DNA from: Phenylobacterium sp.
GTDB lineage: Bacteria; Pseudomonadota; Alphaproteobacteria; Caulobacterales; Caulobacteraceae
NCBI RefSeq assembly: GCF_030680185.1
Contig: NZ_JAUXVZ010000030.1
Coordinates: 62,001 to 126,000, forward strand
Reading direction: 5' to 3'
DNA: 64,000 bases
The position numbers and the translations under genes were made by a program. The notes beneath the pieces were generated by a model, which was given only the letters and a program-made list of their open reading frames with translations, did not search any database and was not told the origin of the DNA. Shown here piece after piece: positions 25,365 to 33,358 of the stretch. Within the stretch, counting starts at the first letter, position 1; each line of letters starts with the position of its first letter.

Positions 25365-26258
25365 CTTTTCGCGACGCGCGCGCAGGAAATCGATGAAGGC
25401 GCGCAATGGTCGCGGCGCCTGCCGGCTGCTGGGATAGTAGAGCATCGGTCCGGGGAAGCTTGGGGTCCAGTCCTTCAGCAGCCGGACCAGCCGCCTCTCT
25501 GCGATCGGCGCTCGCACATAGGCCTCGAACGTCGCCAGATACCCCACCCCATCCAAGGCCGCCTGGAGCTGCAGGGCGATGGAATTGGTGGTCAGGGGCC
25601 CCTCAGGCGCCACCTTCAGCACCCGGCCATCCCGCTCGAACTCCCAGGCCGGGACGTAGCCGCTGGGGAATTTCAGTCGAATGCAGGGCCGCCCCAGCAG
25701 GTCTTCCGGGTGTTGCGGCAGGCCGTCCCGCGCGATGACCTCCGGGCTCGCCACCAGGGCGTATTCCTGCCGCCCTCCCAGGGGCACGGCCACCATGTCC
25801 AGCGCCAGGCTTTCTTCCCACCGGACGCCCGCGTCAAAGCCATCACGGACGATGTCGACGAAGCCCGGCTCGGAAGCGATCTCCAGCCGCACCTGCGGAT
25901 AGGCTTTCAAGAAGTCGCCGATCAGCGGCGCCAGGGTCAGCTCCACAGCCGGCTCCGGCGCATTGATGCGCAAAGGCCCCGCCACCGCCCCCTGACTCTC
26001 CAGCACCTGATCGAGGGCATCGCCGATCTCACCCAGGGCCGGGGTAAGCCGGTCCAGCAGGCGCAGGCCCGCATCGGTCGGCGCCACGCTGCGGGTCGTT
26101 CGGTTGAGCAGGCGCACCCCGAGCCGGTCTTCCAGACTCCGCACCGCCTGGCTCAGCCCCGAGGCGGAGACGCCGTTCATCGCCGCGGCGCGGCGGAAGC
26201 TGCGATGGGCCGCGACCCAGGCGAAAGCCTGAAGCTCGGCAAGTGGCGGCCCCTTCAT
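25359..26258 (-). CDS. LysR family transcriptional regulator
   Basis: Regulator of 299 residues. Winged HTH at residues about 3-60 (FRRAAAMNGVSASGLSQAVR, LEDRLGVRLLNRTTRS), then a substrate-binding domain from about 88. The ATG at 26258 is chosen because it starts the HTH at the usual distance; it has no clear Shine-Dalgarno and lies in the perfect palindrome ATTGTGCACAAT. Divergent from the aldo-keto reductase at 26364 with a second inverted repeat between them, the usual LysR arrangement in which the regulator controls both genes. Confidence 0.92.
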   Translation of the reverse strand: MKGPPLAELQAFAWVAAHRSFRRAAAMNGVSASGLSQAVRSLEDRLGVRLLNRTTRSVAPTDAGLRLLDRLTPALGEIGDALDQVLESQGAVAGPLRINAPEPAVELTLAPLIGDFLKAYPQVRLEIASEPGFVDIVRDGFDAGVRWEESLALDMVAVPLGGRQEYALVASPEVIARDGLPQHPEDLLGRPCIRLKFPSGYVPAWEFERDGRVLKVAPEGPLTTNSIALQLQAALDGVGYLATFEAYVRAPIAERRLVRLLKDWTPSFPGPMLYYPSSRQAPRPLRAFIDFLRARREKA

Positions 26259-26268
26259 TGTGCACAAT
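26257..26268. promoter_or_regulatory. palindrome ATTGTGCACAAT over the lysR-type start
   Basis: Perfect 12-base palindrome overlapping the first two bases of the LysR start codon on the minus strand. The same 12 bases occur at 49136-49147 in the ohr promoter. A repressor bound here would block initiation of the LysR gene. Confidence 0.6.
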
Positions 26269-26281
26269 CCCGAACAGCTTG

Positions 26282-26298
26282 ATCTGGAAAAACCAGAT
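26282..26298. promoter_or_regulatory. inverted repeat between lysR-type gene and aldo-keto reductase
   Basis: ATCTGG-AAAAA-CCAGAT, perfect 6-base arms around five A residues, 24 bases before the LysR start and 66 bases before the reductase. Candidate LysR-type operator, although the canonical T-N11-A spacing is not exact (T and A bracket 13 bases). Confidence 0.55.
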
Positions 26299-26363
26299 TA
26301 TCACGCACAGTCCATCGGCGCATCCTGGCGACATCAACCCCTCGCTCGCCAAGGAGCCCCGCC

Positions 26364-27356
26364 ATGCAGACCCGCCAACCTGGACCCCATAGCCCCATCG
26401 TCTCCGCCCTCGGCCTCGGCGCCATGGGCATGTCGGATTTCTACGGCCCCGCCGACCGTACAGAAGCCCTCGCCACCCTGGCGGCGGCGTTCGAGGCCGA
26501 CATCACCCTGGTCGACACCGGCGACTTCTACGGCATGGGCCACAATGAGATGCTGATCGGCGAAGCTCTGGCCGGCCGGCCGCGCGACGAGGTCGTGCTC
26601 AGCGTCAAGTTCGGCGCCCAGCGCGGTCCCGACGGCGCCTGGCTGGGCTATGACGCAAGGCCTCAGGCCCTGAAGACCGCCTGCGCCTACAGCCTTCGCC
26701 GGCTCGGCGTCGATCACATCGACATCTATCGCCCCGCCCGCCTGGACCCGGCCGTGCCCATCGAGGAGACCGTCGGCGCGCTGTCGGAGGTGGTGCAGGC
26801 CGGATACGTCCGCCACATCGGCCTCTCGGAGGTGGGCGTCGAGACCTTGCGCCGCGCAGCCGCTGTCCACCCGATCAGCGATCTGCAGATCGAGTATTCC
26901 CTGATCTCGCGGGGGATCGAAGACGCCATCCTGCCCGCCTGTCGCGAGCTGGGGATCGGCGTCACCGCCTATGGCGTGCTGTCGCGAGGCCTGATCAGCG
27001 GGCACTGGACGCCCAGCGGCGGCCCAACCGGCGACTTCCGCGCCCACAGCCCGCGGTTCCAGGGGGACAATCTGAGCCAGAACCTGCGGATGGTGGACAC
27101 CTTGCGCGAACTGGCCGCCGCCCGCGGCGTCACGGTGGCGCAACTGGCCATCGCCTGGGTCCTGCACCAGGGTGATGACATCGTGCCCCTGGTCGGCGCG
27201 CGGCGTCGGGATCGGCTGGCCGAGGCCCTGGGGGCCCTGGCGATCAGGCTCAGCGCCGAAGACCTCGCCGCCATCGCGGCCGCAGCGCCGGCCGACGCCG
27301 TGGCCGGCGCCCGCTACCCCGAGGCCCAGATGGCCATGCTCGACAGCGAGCGCTGA
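26364..27356 (+). CDS. aldo/keto reductase
   Basis: NADPH-dependent reductase of the (beta/alpha)8 AKR superfamily, 330 residues, start supported by AAGGAG. Of the catalytic tetrad, Asp51, Tyr56 (VDTGDFYG) and Lys82 (SVKFGA) are present, but the fourth position is Ala125 (IYRPARLDP) instead of His. The PARLDP variant is shared by a sizeable AKR subgroup, so it is unlikely to be a recent mutation. The C-terminal cofactor block VPLVGARRRDRL is intact. Likely controlled by the divergent LysR gene. Substrate unknown. Confidence 0.92.
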   Translation: MQTRQPGPHSPIVSALGLGAMGMSDFYGPADRTEALATLAAAFEADITLVDTGDFYGMGHNEMLIGEALAGRPRDEVVLSVKFGAQRGPDGAWLGYDARPQALKTACAYSLRRLGVDHIDIYRPARLDPAVPIEETVGALSEVVQAGYVRHIGLSEVGVETLRRAAAVHPISDLQIEYSLISRGIEDAILPACRELGIGVTAYGVLSRGLISGHWTPSGGPTGDFRAHSPRFQGDNLSQNLRMVDTLRELAAARGVTVAQLAIAWVLHQGDDIVPLVGARRRDRLAEALGALAIRLSAEDLAAIAAAAPADAVAGARYPEAQMAMLDSER

Positions 27357-27466
27357 GGGCCAGCCCATAGACGACATTCGTGGCGGGGGTGCTGGACATC
27401 GCGCCCCTGCCGCCCCATCCTCGGCAGTCAAACGTCTGTTCGTCCCGCTGTTTGGGAGGCCTGCCC

Positions 27467-28642
27467 ATGTTCATGCAGTTTTTCACCGAGCTTCGCCAAG
27501 CCAAGGTCCCGGTGTCCTTGAAAGAGTACCTCATGCTGATGGAGGGGCTCGACAAGATGGTCATCGACCGGTCGGTCGAGGATTTCTACTACCTGTCGCG
27601 GGCTGCGCTCGTGAAGGACGAGAAGAACATCGACCGGTTCGACCAGGTGTTCGGCCACGTCTTCAAAGGCCTGGAAAAGGTGGATGGAGTCGGCACGGCC
27701 GACATTCCCGCCGAATGGCTGGAAAAGATCAGCGAGAAGTTCCTCACCGAGGAGGAGAAGGCGCAGATCGAGGCCATGGGCGGCTTCGACAAGCTCATGG
27801 AGGCGCTCGCCGAGCGCATGAAGGAGCAGAAGGAGCGCCACGAGGGCGGCAACAAGATGATCGGGACCGGGGGCACCTCGCCCTTTGGCGCCAACGGCTA
27901 TCACCCCGAAGGCATCCGCATCGGCCAGGACAAGGGCCGCCACGGCAAGGCGATCAAGGTCTGGGACAAGCGCGAGTACAAGAACCTCGACGACTCCGTC
28001 GAGCTGGGCACCCGCAACATCAAGGTCGCCCTGCGTCGCCTGCGCAAATGGGTTCGCGAGGGCGCGACCGAAGAGCTGGACATGTCCGGCACCATCCGCG
28101 GCACCGCCGAGAAGGGCTACCTCGACATCCACATGCGGCCCGAGCGCCGCAACAAGGTGAGCGTGCTCATCTTCTTCGATGTCGGCGGCTCGATGGACAG
28201 CCACATCAAGATCTGTGAGGAGCTGTTCTCCGCGGCCCGCTCAGAGTTCAAGAACATGGAGTTCTACTACTTCCACAACTGCCTCTATGAGACGGTCTGG
28301 AAGGACAATCGTCGCCGGCACGCCGAGAAGCTCAACACCTGGGACGTGCTCCACAAGTTCTCCAGCGACTACAAGGTGATCTTCGTCGGCGACGCCACCA
28401 TGAGCCCCTATGAGATCACCTATCCGGGCGGCTCGGTGGAGCACTGGAACGAGGAAGCCGGGGCGGTGTGGATCGATCGCGTGTCGCAGATCTTCGAGCA
28501 CATGGTCTGGCTGAACCCCACGGCCGAGCGCCACTGGCAGCACACCCCCTCGGTCGAGGTGATGAAGCAGCTGGTCAATGACCGCATGTATCCCCTGACC
28601 CTCGAGGGTCTGGACAAGGCCATGCGGGAGCTGGCGCGCTAG
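27467..28642 (+). CDS. VWA-domain protein, CoxE-like
   Basis: Cytoplasmic von Willebrand factor A protein of 391 residues (CoxE/YehP-like). Start at 27467 supported by GGGAGG; the frame open from 27380 has no ribosome site. The N-terminal helical half (FFTELRQAKVPVSLKEYLML, then many Lys/Glu) is followed by the VWA domain with a MIDAS-like FFDVGGSMDSH: Asp-x-Gly-x-Ser in place of the usual DxSxS. Such proteins normally work with a MoxR-type AAA ATPase encoded next door; no such gene is beside it here. No membrane segment. Confidence 0.85.
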   Translation: MFMQFFTELRQAKVPVSLKEYLMLMEGLDKMVIDRSVEDFYYLSRAALVKDEKNIDRFDQVFGHVFKGLEKVDGVGTADIPAEWLEKISEKFLTEEEKAQIEAMGGFDKLMEALAERMKEQKERHEGGNKMIGTGGTSPFGANGYHPEGIRIGQDKGRHGKAIKVWDKREYKNLDDSVELGTRNIKVALRRLRKWVREGATEELDMSGTIRGTAEKGYLDIHMRPERRNKVSVLIFFDVGGSMDSHIKICEELFSAARSEFKNMEFYYFHNCLYETVWKDNRRRHAEKLNTWDVLHKFSSDYKVIFVGDATMSPYEITYPGGSVEHWNEEAGAVWIDRVSQIFEHMVWLNPTAERHWQHTPSVEVMKQLVNDRMYPLTLEGLDKAMRELAR

Positions 28643-28712
28643 AGGAGCGCCATAACCTGCGGCGCCGTCCGTCTGCGGCTGATATGCTGCTAGGCGGACG
28701 TTTGAGAATCGC

Positions 28713-29375
28713 ATGACAGAGCCCGTGATCCCCCCGCCGCAGCCTCAGGCGGAAATGCAGGAAGCCGCCACCAAGGCGGCGGTCTTCTGCGCGGCCGAGC
28801 GGTTGTTCGCCCTGCACGGGTTTCAGAACGTCTCGGTGCGCGACATCACCGCCGAAGCGGCGGTGAATCTGGCCTCGGTGAACTATCACTTCGGCTCCAA
28901 GGACGGCCTGCTGTTCGAGATCTTCCGTCGGCGCACCGCCGAGCTGAACCGCGAGCGGGCCCGCATGCTGCACGAGGCCAATGACCGCCACGGGGGCAAG
29001 CCGCCGGTGCGCGACATCCTGGAGGCCCTGTTCGCCCCGCCGCTGAAATGGGCCGACCCGGCCGGCGACCGGCGCATCTCCGTCCAGTTCATTATCCGCG
29101 CCCGCAGCGAGGGCACGGCCCAGATGCGCGACGTGCTGCAGAACGATGTCTCGCATCTTCGCCGGTTTGCCGACGCCCTGATCGCCGCCCGACCGGAGCT
29201 GGCCCTGGAAGACGTCTACTGGCGGCTGCACTTCTGCCTGGGCATGGTGCACAATAACCGCTTCGCCGAGTTCGATCGCCTGAACCATCTGTCCGACGGC
29301 CTGACCCGCGAGCAGGATTCCGATGGCCTGCTCAGCCGCATGCTGGATTTCGCCGAAGCCGGGTTCCTGGCTTAG
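28713..29375 (+). CDS. TetR/AcrR family transcriptional regulator
   Basis: Repressor-type regulator of 220 residues. HTH at about 22-66 (AAERLFALHGFQNVSVRDIT, then VNLASVNYHFGSKDGLLFEIF). C-terminal helical ligand domain of the CerR/DUF1956 style. 70 bases after the VWA gene and convergent with the repair pair. Target not evident; no autoregulatory palindrome was recognised in the short upstream gap. Confidence 0.92.
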   Translation: MTEPVIPPPQPQAEMQEAATKAAVFCAAERLFALHGFQNVSVRDITAEAAVNLASVNYHFGSKDGLLFEIFRRRTAELNRERARMLHEANDRHGGKPPVRDILEALFAPPLKWADPAGDRRISVQFIIRARSEGTAQMRDVLQNDVSHLRRFADALIAARPELALEDVYWRLHFCLGMVHNNRFAEFDRLNHLSDGLTREQDSDGLLSRMLDFAEAGFLA

Positions 29376-29386
29376 CCCGCGGCGCC

Positions 29387-30841
29387 TTAAGCCTCGACCG
29401 CGGCGTTCGCCAGCGACCAGGCGAACCTCAGATCCTCGATGAACTCCGCCTGCGCCTTGGCCTTTGCGGCGCGGTCCGGCAGCCGCAACAGATAGGACGG
29501 GTGCCAGGTGACCACGGCCTGGGCCTGGTCCTCCAGTTGCAAAGCCTGGCCGCGGAGCTTGCCGATGGGCGTGGCCTTGCCCAGGACGCTGCGGGCCGCC
29601 GTCGCGCCCATGGCGATAATGACGCGGGGCCGGACGATCTGGCGTTCGGCGTCCAGCCACCAGCGGCAGGCCTCGATCTCCGGCGCCTCAGGCGTCTTGT
29701 GCAGCCGCCGCTTGCCGCGAAGCTGGTGCTTGAAGTGCTTCACCGCATTGGTGACATAGGCCTCATTCCGCGGCACGCCGGCTGCAGACAGCGCCTCGTC
29801 GAAGACCTGACCCGCCGGACCGACGAAGGGACGCCCCGCCAAGTCTTCCTGGTCCCCGGGCTGCTCGCCGACAATCATCAGCCGCGCCTCGGCAGGCCCC
29901 TCCCCTGCGACGCCCTGGGTGGCGTCCCGCCAGAGCGGGCAGCGCCGGCAGCCATCGACGCCTGCGGCGACCGCCTCCAGACTGGACGGTGGCCCATCAC
30001 CCGCGCCCAGCGCTGCACCATCGGCCCGCGGCGCGCGCACGATGCGGCGGGCGGGTTCGGAGGGGGCCTTTTCGACCATGGCGGTGGTCCGGTCTCCTGC
30101 GGCGCGGGTCATTTCCGGAATGAGCGAGGCCTCGGGCAGGTTGCGCCAGTAACGCTTGGGCATTTCGCGCACCATGGCCGCGGTGCGCAGCCGCGCGGGA
30201 TTGAAGGTTGAGGCGAAATAGGTCCGCCAATAGGCCTCCAGATCGTCCCCGGCCGGCGCATCGGCGGGATCGGCGCCAGGGGTGAAGCTCAGCGCCTGCG
30301 TGTCCCAGTGGGCGCAGACATCCGGGGTCAGGATCGAGAAGGCCATGTTTGAAAACCGGCGCGTGAAGAAGGGCGCCGTGGCCTCGGTCACCCGATGGGC
30401 CGGCTCGAACCAGGCGACGAAGGTCTCCAGACCACCCTGCGCCTCCACCTCGCGGAAACGGACAAAGGCCTTCATCTTGTGGACCGCCCGGTTCACCTGG
30501 CTCTGCATGTCGAGCGCCAGGGACACATCGGGGTCGCTGGCGATCTCCAGTAGGCGGGGCGTCGCCTCCAGCCGCCAGAGCAGGCGATAGAGCAGGTCGA
30601 AACGCTCCGGCGAGCGGTGCAGCGCCACCCGGCCGGCCAGGTCCACAAAGGCCCGGCTGACCTTGAAGCCCCCCGTCCCGGCCTCAGGGCTCTGCGGCGC
30701 ATCGGCGGGAAACAGGCTCGCCTGGCCGCCATCCACCGTCCACAGCGCCTGGGCGGGCTCGACGGCCTCGGCGCGCAAGGTGCGGGCGGCGACTCGCCAG
30801 CCCTCGAAATCGGTTTCGGACGCCAGCCGAACGACGCGCAT
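29387..30841 (-). CDS. UdgX-type uracil-DNA binding protein fused to DUF4130 domain
   Basis: Two-domain DNA repair protein of 484 residues. Residues 1 to about 250 form a DUF4130 (TIGR03915) domain with FDLLYRLLWRLEATPRLLEI and the VREMPKRYWRNLPEA block. Residues about 285-480 form a UDG superfamily domain: CRRCPLWRDATQGVAGEGP (possible Fe-S Cys), GEQPGDQEDLAGRPFVGPAG (water-activating loop) and WHPSYLLRLP. The loop KRRLH (377-381) matches the KRRIH motif in which UdgX His forms a covalent bond with uracil in DNA. QASLF at 40-44 resembles a beta-clamp motif. Coupled by one-base overlap to the radical SAM gene, under a probable LexA box. Confidence 0.92.
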   Translation of the reverse strand: MRVVRLASETDFEGWRVAARTLRAEAVEPAQALWTVDGGQASLFPADAPQSPEAGTGGFKVSRAFVDLAGRVALHRSPERFDLLYRLLWRLEATPRLLEIASDPDVSLALDMQSQVNRAVHKMKAFVRFREVEAQGGLETFVAWFEPAHRVTEATAPFFTRRFSNMAFSILTPDVCAHWDTQALSFTPGADPADAPAGDDLEAYWRTYFASTFNPARLRTAAMVREMPKRYWRNLPEASLIPEMTRAAGDRTTAMVEKAPSEPARRIVRAPRADGAALGAGDGPPSSLEAVAAGVDGCRRCPLWRDATQGVAGEGPAEARLMIVGEQPGDQEDLAGRPFVGPAGQVFDEALSAAGVPRNEAYVTNAVKHFKHQLRGKRRLHKTPEAPEIEACRWWLDAERQIVRPRVIIAMGATAARSVLGKATPIGKLRGQALQLEDQAQAVVTWHPSYLLRLPDRAAKAKAQAEFIEDLRFAWSLANAAVEA

Positions 30842-32067
30842 CAGAACAGGCTCAACTGCTGCGGCGGCGGGGCGAAGCGGTCGCGCAGATCGGCCCGGTC
30901 GGCCAGGGCGCCGGGGCTCCAGTCGCTGGTGATGACGAAGGGCTTCAGCTTCTCGATGCTGCGGGCCAGGCGCTTCACGTCGGCGAGGTTGAGCCGCGTC
31001 AGTCTCCGGGCCGCGATCATCCGATCGACGCTGCGGGTTCCAAGACCTGGCACCCGCAGCAGGGTTTCGCGCGACGCCGTGTTCACGTCGACCGGAAAAT
31101 CGGCCCGGTTCCGGAGCGCCCAGGCCAGCTTGGGATCGATGGCCAGATCGAGATCTTCCCCCGGCCCGACGATCTCGTGGGTCTCAAAGCCATAGAACCG
31201 CATCAGCCAGTCGGCCTGATAGAGCCGATGCTCGCGCATCAGGGGCGGGCGCTGGGCCGGCAGGGACTTGGCCACATCCGGGATCGGGCTGAAGGCTGAA
31301 TAATAGACCCGCCGCAGCCCATAGTTTCCATAGAGCGTATTGGACCGCGCCAGGATCTCCCCGTCGCGGGCGCCGTCGGCGCCGATGATCATCTGGGTCG
31401 ACTGGCCGGCCGGCGCATATTTCGGCGGCCGGGTTTTGCGGGCCGGTTCCTTGCCCGCCTCGATGCCCAGGCGCACGGCGCCCATGGCTTTGCGGATGAC
31501 ACCGGCGTCCTTCTCCGGCGCAAACGCGGCCAGACTTTCCTCCCGCGGCAGCTCCACATTGATCGAGACCCGGTCGGCATAGAGGGCGGCCTGGTTGGTC
31601 AGCTCCGGCGAGGCCTCGGGGATCAGCTTCAGGTGGATGTAGCCGCGGAAGTCGTGGTCGGCGCGCAGGGCCTTGGCCACCGCGACCATGGCCTCCATCG
31701 TGTAGTCGCTGTTGCGGATGATGCCCGAGGAGAGGAACAGCCCCTCGATATAGTTGCGCTTGTAGAAACCCAGGGTCAGGTCGACCACTTCCTGGACGGC
31801 GAACCGCGCCCGCGGCGTGTTGGACGACACCCGGTTCACGCAATAGGCGCAGTCATAAATGCAGTAGTTGGTTAGCAGGATCTTCAGCAGGCTGACGCAC
31901 CGCCCGTCCGGCGTATAGGCGTGGCAGATGCCCATGCCCTCGGTGGAGCCTACGCCCTTGCCGCCTTTGGAATCCCGCTTGCCTGCGCCGGATGAGGCGC
32001 AGGACGCGTCATACTTTGCCGCGTCGGCGAGGATGGAGAGCTTTTGCTTCAGATCGAGAACGGCCAT
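30841..32067 (-). CDS. putative DNA modification/repair radical SAM protein
   Basis: Radical SAM enzyme of the TIGR03916 type, 408 residues. The 4Fe-4S motif is CIYDCAYC (Cys69, Cys73, Cys76). Further Cys at 23, 48 and 57 may bind another cluster. A helix-hairpin-helix (VNTASRETLLRVPGLGTRS, about 320-340) suggests DNA contact. The last five residues are QLSLF, exactly the consensus for binding the DNA polymerase beta clamp. It is the first gene of a two-gene operon with the UdgX-type protein, a pairing found in many bacteria. The exact reaction is not known. GTTC-N7-GTTC lies 15 bases before the ATG. Confidence 0.93.
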   Translation of the reverse strand: MAVLDLKQKLSILADAAKYDASCASSGAGKRDSKGGKGVGSTEGMGICHAYTPDGRCVSLLKILLTNYCIYDCAYCVNRVSSNTPRARFAVQEVVDLTLGFYKRNYIEGLFLSSGIIRNSDYTMEAMVAVAKALRADHDFRGYIHLKLIPEASPELTNQAALYADRVSINVELPREESLAAFAPEKDAGVIRKAMGAVRLGIEAGKEPARKTRPPKYAPAGQSTQMIIGADGARDGEILARSNTLYGNYGLRRVYYSAFSPIPDVAKSLPAQRPPLMREHRLYQADWLMRFYGFETHEIVGPGEDLDLAIDPKLAWALRNRADFPVDVNTASRETLLRVPGLGTRSVDRMIAARRLTRLNLADVKRLARSIEKLKPFVITSDWSPGALADRADLRDRFAPPPQQLSLF

Positions 32068-32081
32068 CGGGCCAGTCTAAA

Positions 32082-32096
32082 GTTCTCATTTTGTTC
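32082..32096 (-). promoter_or_regulatory. LexA (SOS) box, alphaproteobacterial type
   Basis: GTTC-TCATTTT-GTTC, a perfect match to the GTTC-N7-GTTC direct repeat bound by LexA in Alphaproteobacteria. It lies 15 bases upstream of the radical SAM start. The divergent LuxR gene starts 90 bases away on the other side and might also be affected. Confidence 0.85.
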
Positions 32097-32185
32097 TGCA
32101 AGCGCGGCCGTGATGATTGCGGGAATTGGGTTGCGAGGCCTGGCGCGATCGGGGCGTAGTTGGCGCTCCAGCTGATGGGGGTCTG

Positions 32186-33268
32186 ATGGACAACGACCTG
32201 ATTGACCGGATCTACGAGTGTTCGGTGGCGCCGGAGCTGTGGCCCTCGGTGCTCGACGATCTGGCGGCGCGAACGGAGTCCCGGGGCGGCCTGCTGTTCT
32301 CGGCGCGGCGGTCGCTCTGCTGGACCGCCTCAGGGTCGATCCGCGAGGTCTTCGAGGCCTATGTGAACGATGGCTGGTTCCATCGTTGTCCCCGCCGCAC
32401 CTGCATCATGAGCCAGGCCGATCCCGGCTTTTTCGTGGAGCAGGATTTCTGGAGCGAAGACCAGATCAAGATCGATCCCATCTATCGGGACTTCTTCCAC
32501 CCCCGCGGCCTGGGCTGGTCGGCCGGCACGGGCCTGCAGGTGCCCACCGGCGATTCCATCGTCTTCAGCATCGAGCGCACGCTGGAACGCGGCCCGATCG
32601 AGCCCGAACACGTGGCCATGCTCAACAGCCTGCGCCCGCACCTGGCGCGAAGCGCCCTGGTCAGCGCCCGCCTGGGCCTGCAGCGCGCCCGGGGCGCCAC
32701 CGAAGCGCTGAGCGGCCTGCGGCTGCCGGCCCTGCTGCTCACCGAGGGCGGCGTGGTCGTCGAGACCAATGAATGGATGGCGCCGCTGGGCGACGAGGTG
32801 CGGTTCGGGGCAGGCGGTCGGCTGACCCTGAGCGACAAGGCCGCCCAGCAGATGTTGAGCGACGCCCTGAAGACCATCGAGGCCGCGCCGGACCAGGGGC
32901 GCTGCACCTTTCCCCTGCGCGACGAGCTCGGGCGCGCGACCATGGTGCTCCACCTGATCCCCATCAAGCGCTCGGCTCACGACATCTTCGGCCAGAGCTT
33001 CGCCCTGCTGATGATGACGCCGGTCAGCAGCGAGCGCGCCCCGTCGCTGGGCCTCATGCGATCGTTGTTCGACCTCACCGCGGCCGAAGCCCGCGTGGCC
33101 CAGGGGATCGCTGCAGGCAAGACCCTGGAAGACCTGGCCCTGGCCGGCGAGGTCTCGATTAACACGGTCCGTAACCAGCTGCGCCGCGTGCTGGAAAAGA
33201 CCGGCTGCGCCCGCCAGGCCGAGCTCGCCGCCCTCCTCTCCAGCGTCGCTGTCGGGGTGGCCGACTAG
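32186..33268 (+). CDS. LuxR-family HTH transcriptional regulator
   Basis: Regulator of 360 residues from ATG 32186 (GGGG upstream); a longer frame from 32117 lacks a ribosome site. The C-terminal HTH (LTAAEARVAQGIAAGKTLED, SINTVRNQLRRVLEKTGC) is LuxR/GerE type. The N-terminal 270 residues contain no autoinducer-binding or receiver signature; they look like the PAS-like sensor of helix-turn-helix proteins common in Caulobacterales (IDRIYECSVAPELWPSVLDD). Ligand unknown. Divergent from the SOS-type operon. Confidence 0.88.
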   Translation: MDNDLIDRIYECSVAPELWPSVLDDLAARTESRGGLLFSARRSLCWTASGSIREVFEAYVNDGWFHRCPRRTCIMSQADPGFFVEQDFWSEDQIKIDPIYRDFFHPRGLGWSAGTGLQVPTGDSIVFSIERTLERGPIEPEHVAMLNSLRPHLARSALVSARLGLQRARGATEALSGLRLPALLLTEGGVVVETNEWMAPLGDEVRFGAGGRLTLSDKAAQQMLSDALKTIEAAPDQGRCTFPLRDELGRATMVLHLIPIKRSAHDIFGQSFALLMMTPVSSERAPSLGLMRSLFDLTAAEARVAQGIAAGKTLEDLALAGEVSINTVRNQLRRVLEKTGCARQAELAALLSSVAVGVAD

Positions 33269-33358
33269 GCGGGCGTCTGCCCTGGCGCGAGGGGCGAACA
33301 TCTGAGTTTCGCCACATTGGCGCCCTAGCTGCCCAAGGTGGAGCTTCGGGGGTGAAGG

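Noticed and set aside
25355..25365. CTGATCAGGCC shared with 19398-19408 as a repeat family
   Set aside because: Explained by an Ala codon plus TGA meeting an opposite TGA; too short to be more than coincidence.
29250..29262. GGTGCACAATA, a partial match to the ATTGTGCACAAT palindrome
   Set aside because: Only one half matches and it lies inside the TetR coding sequence.
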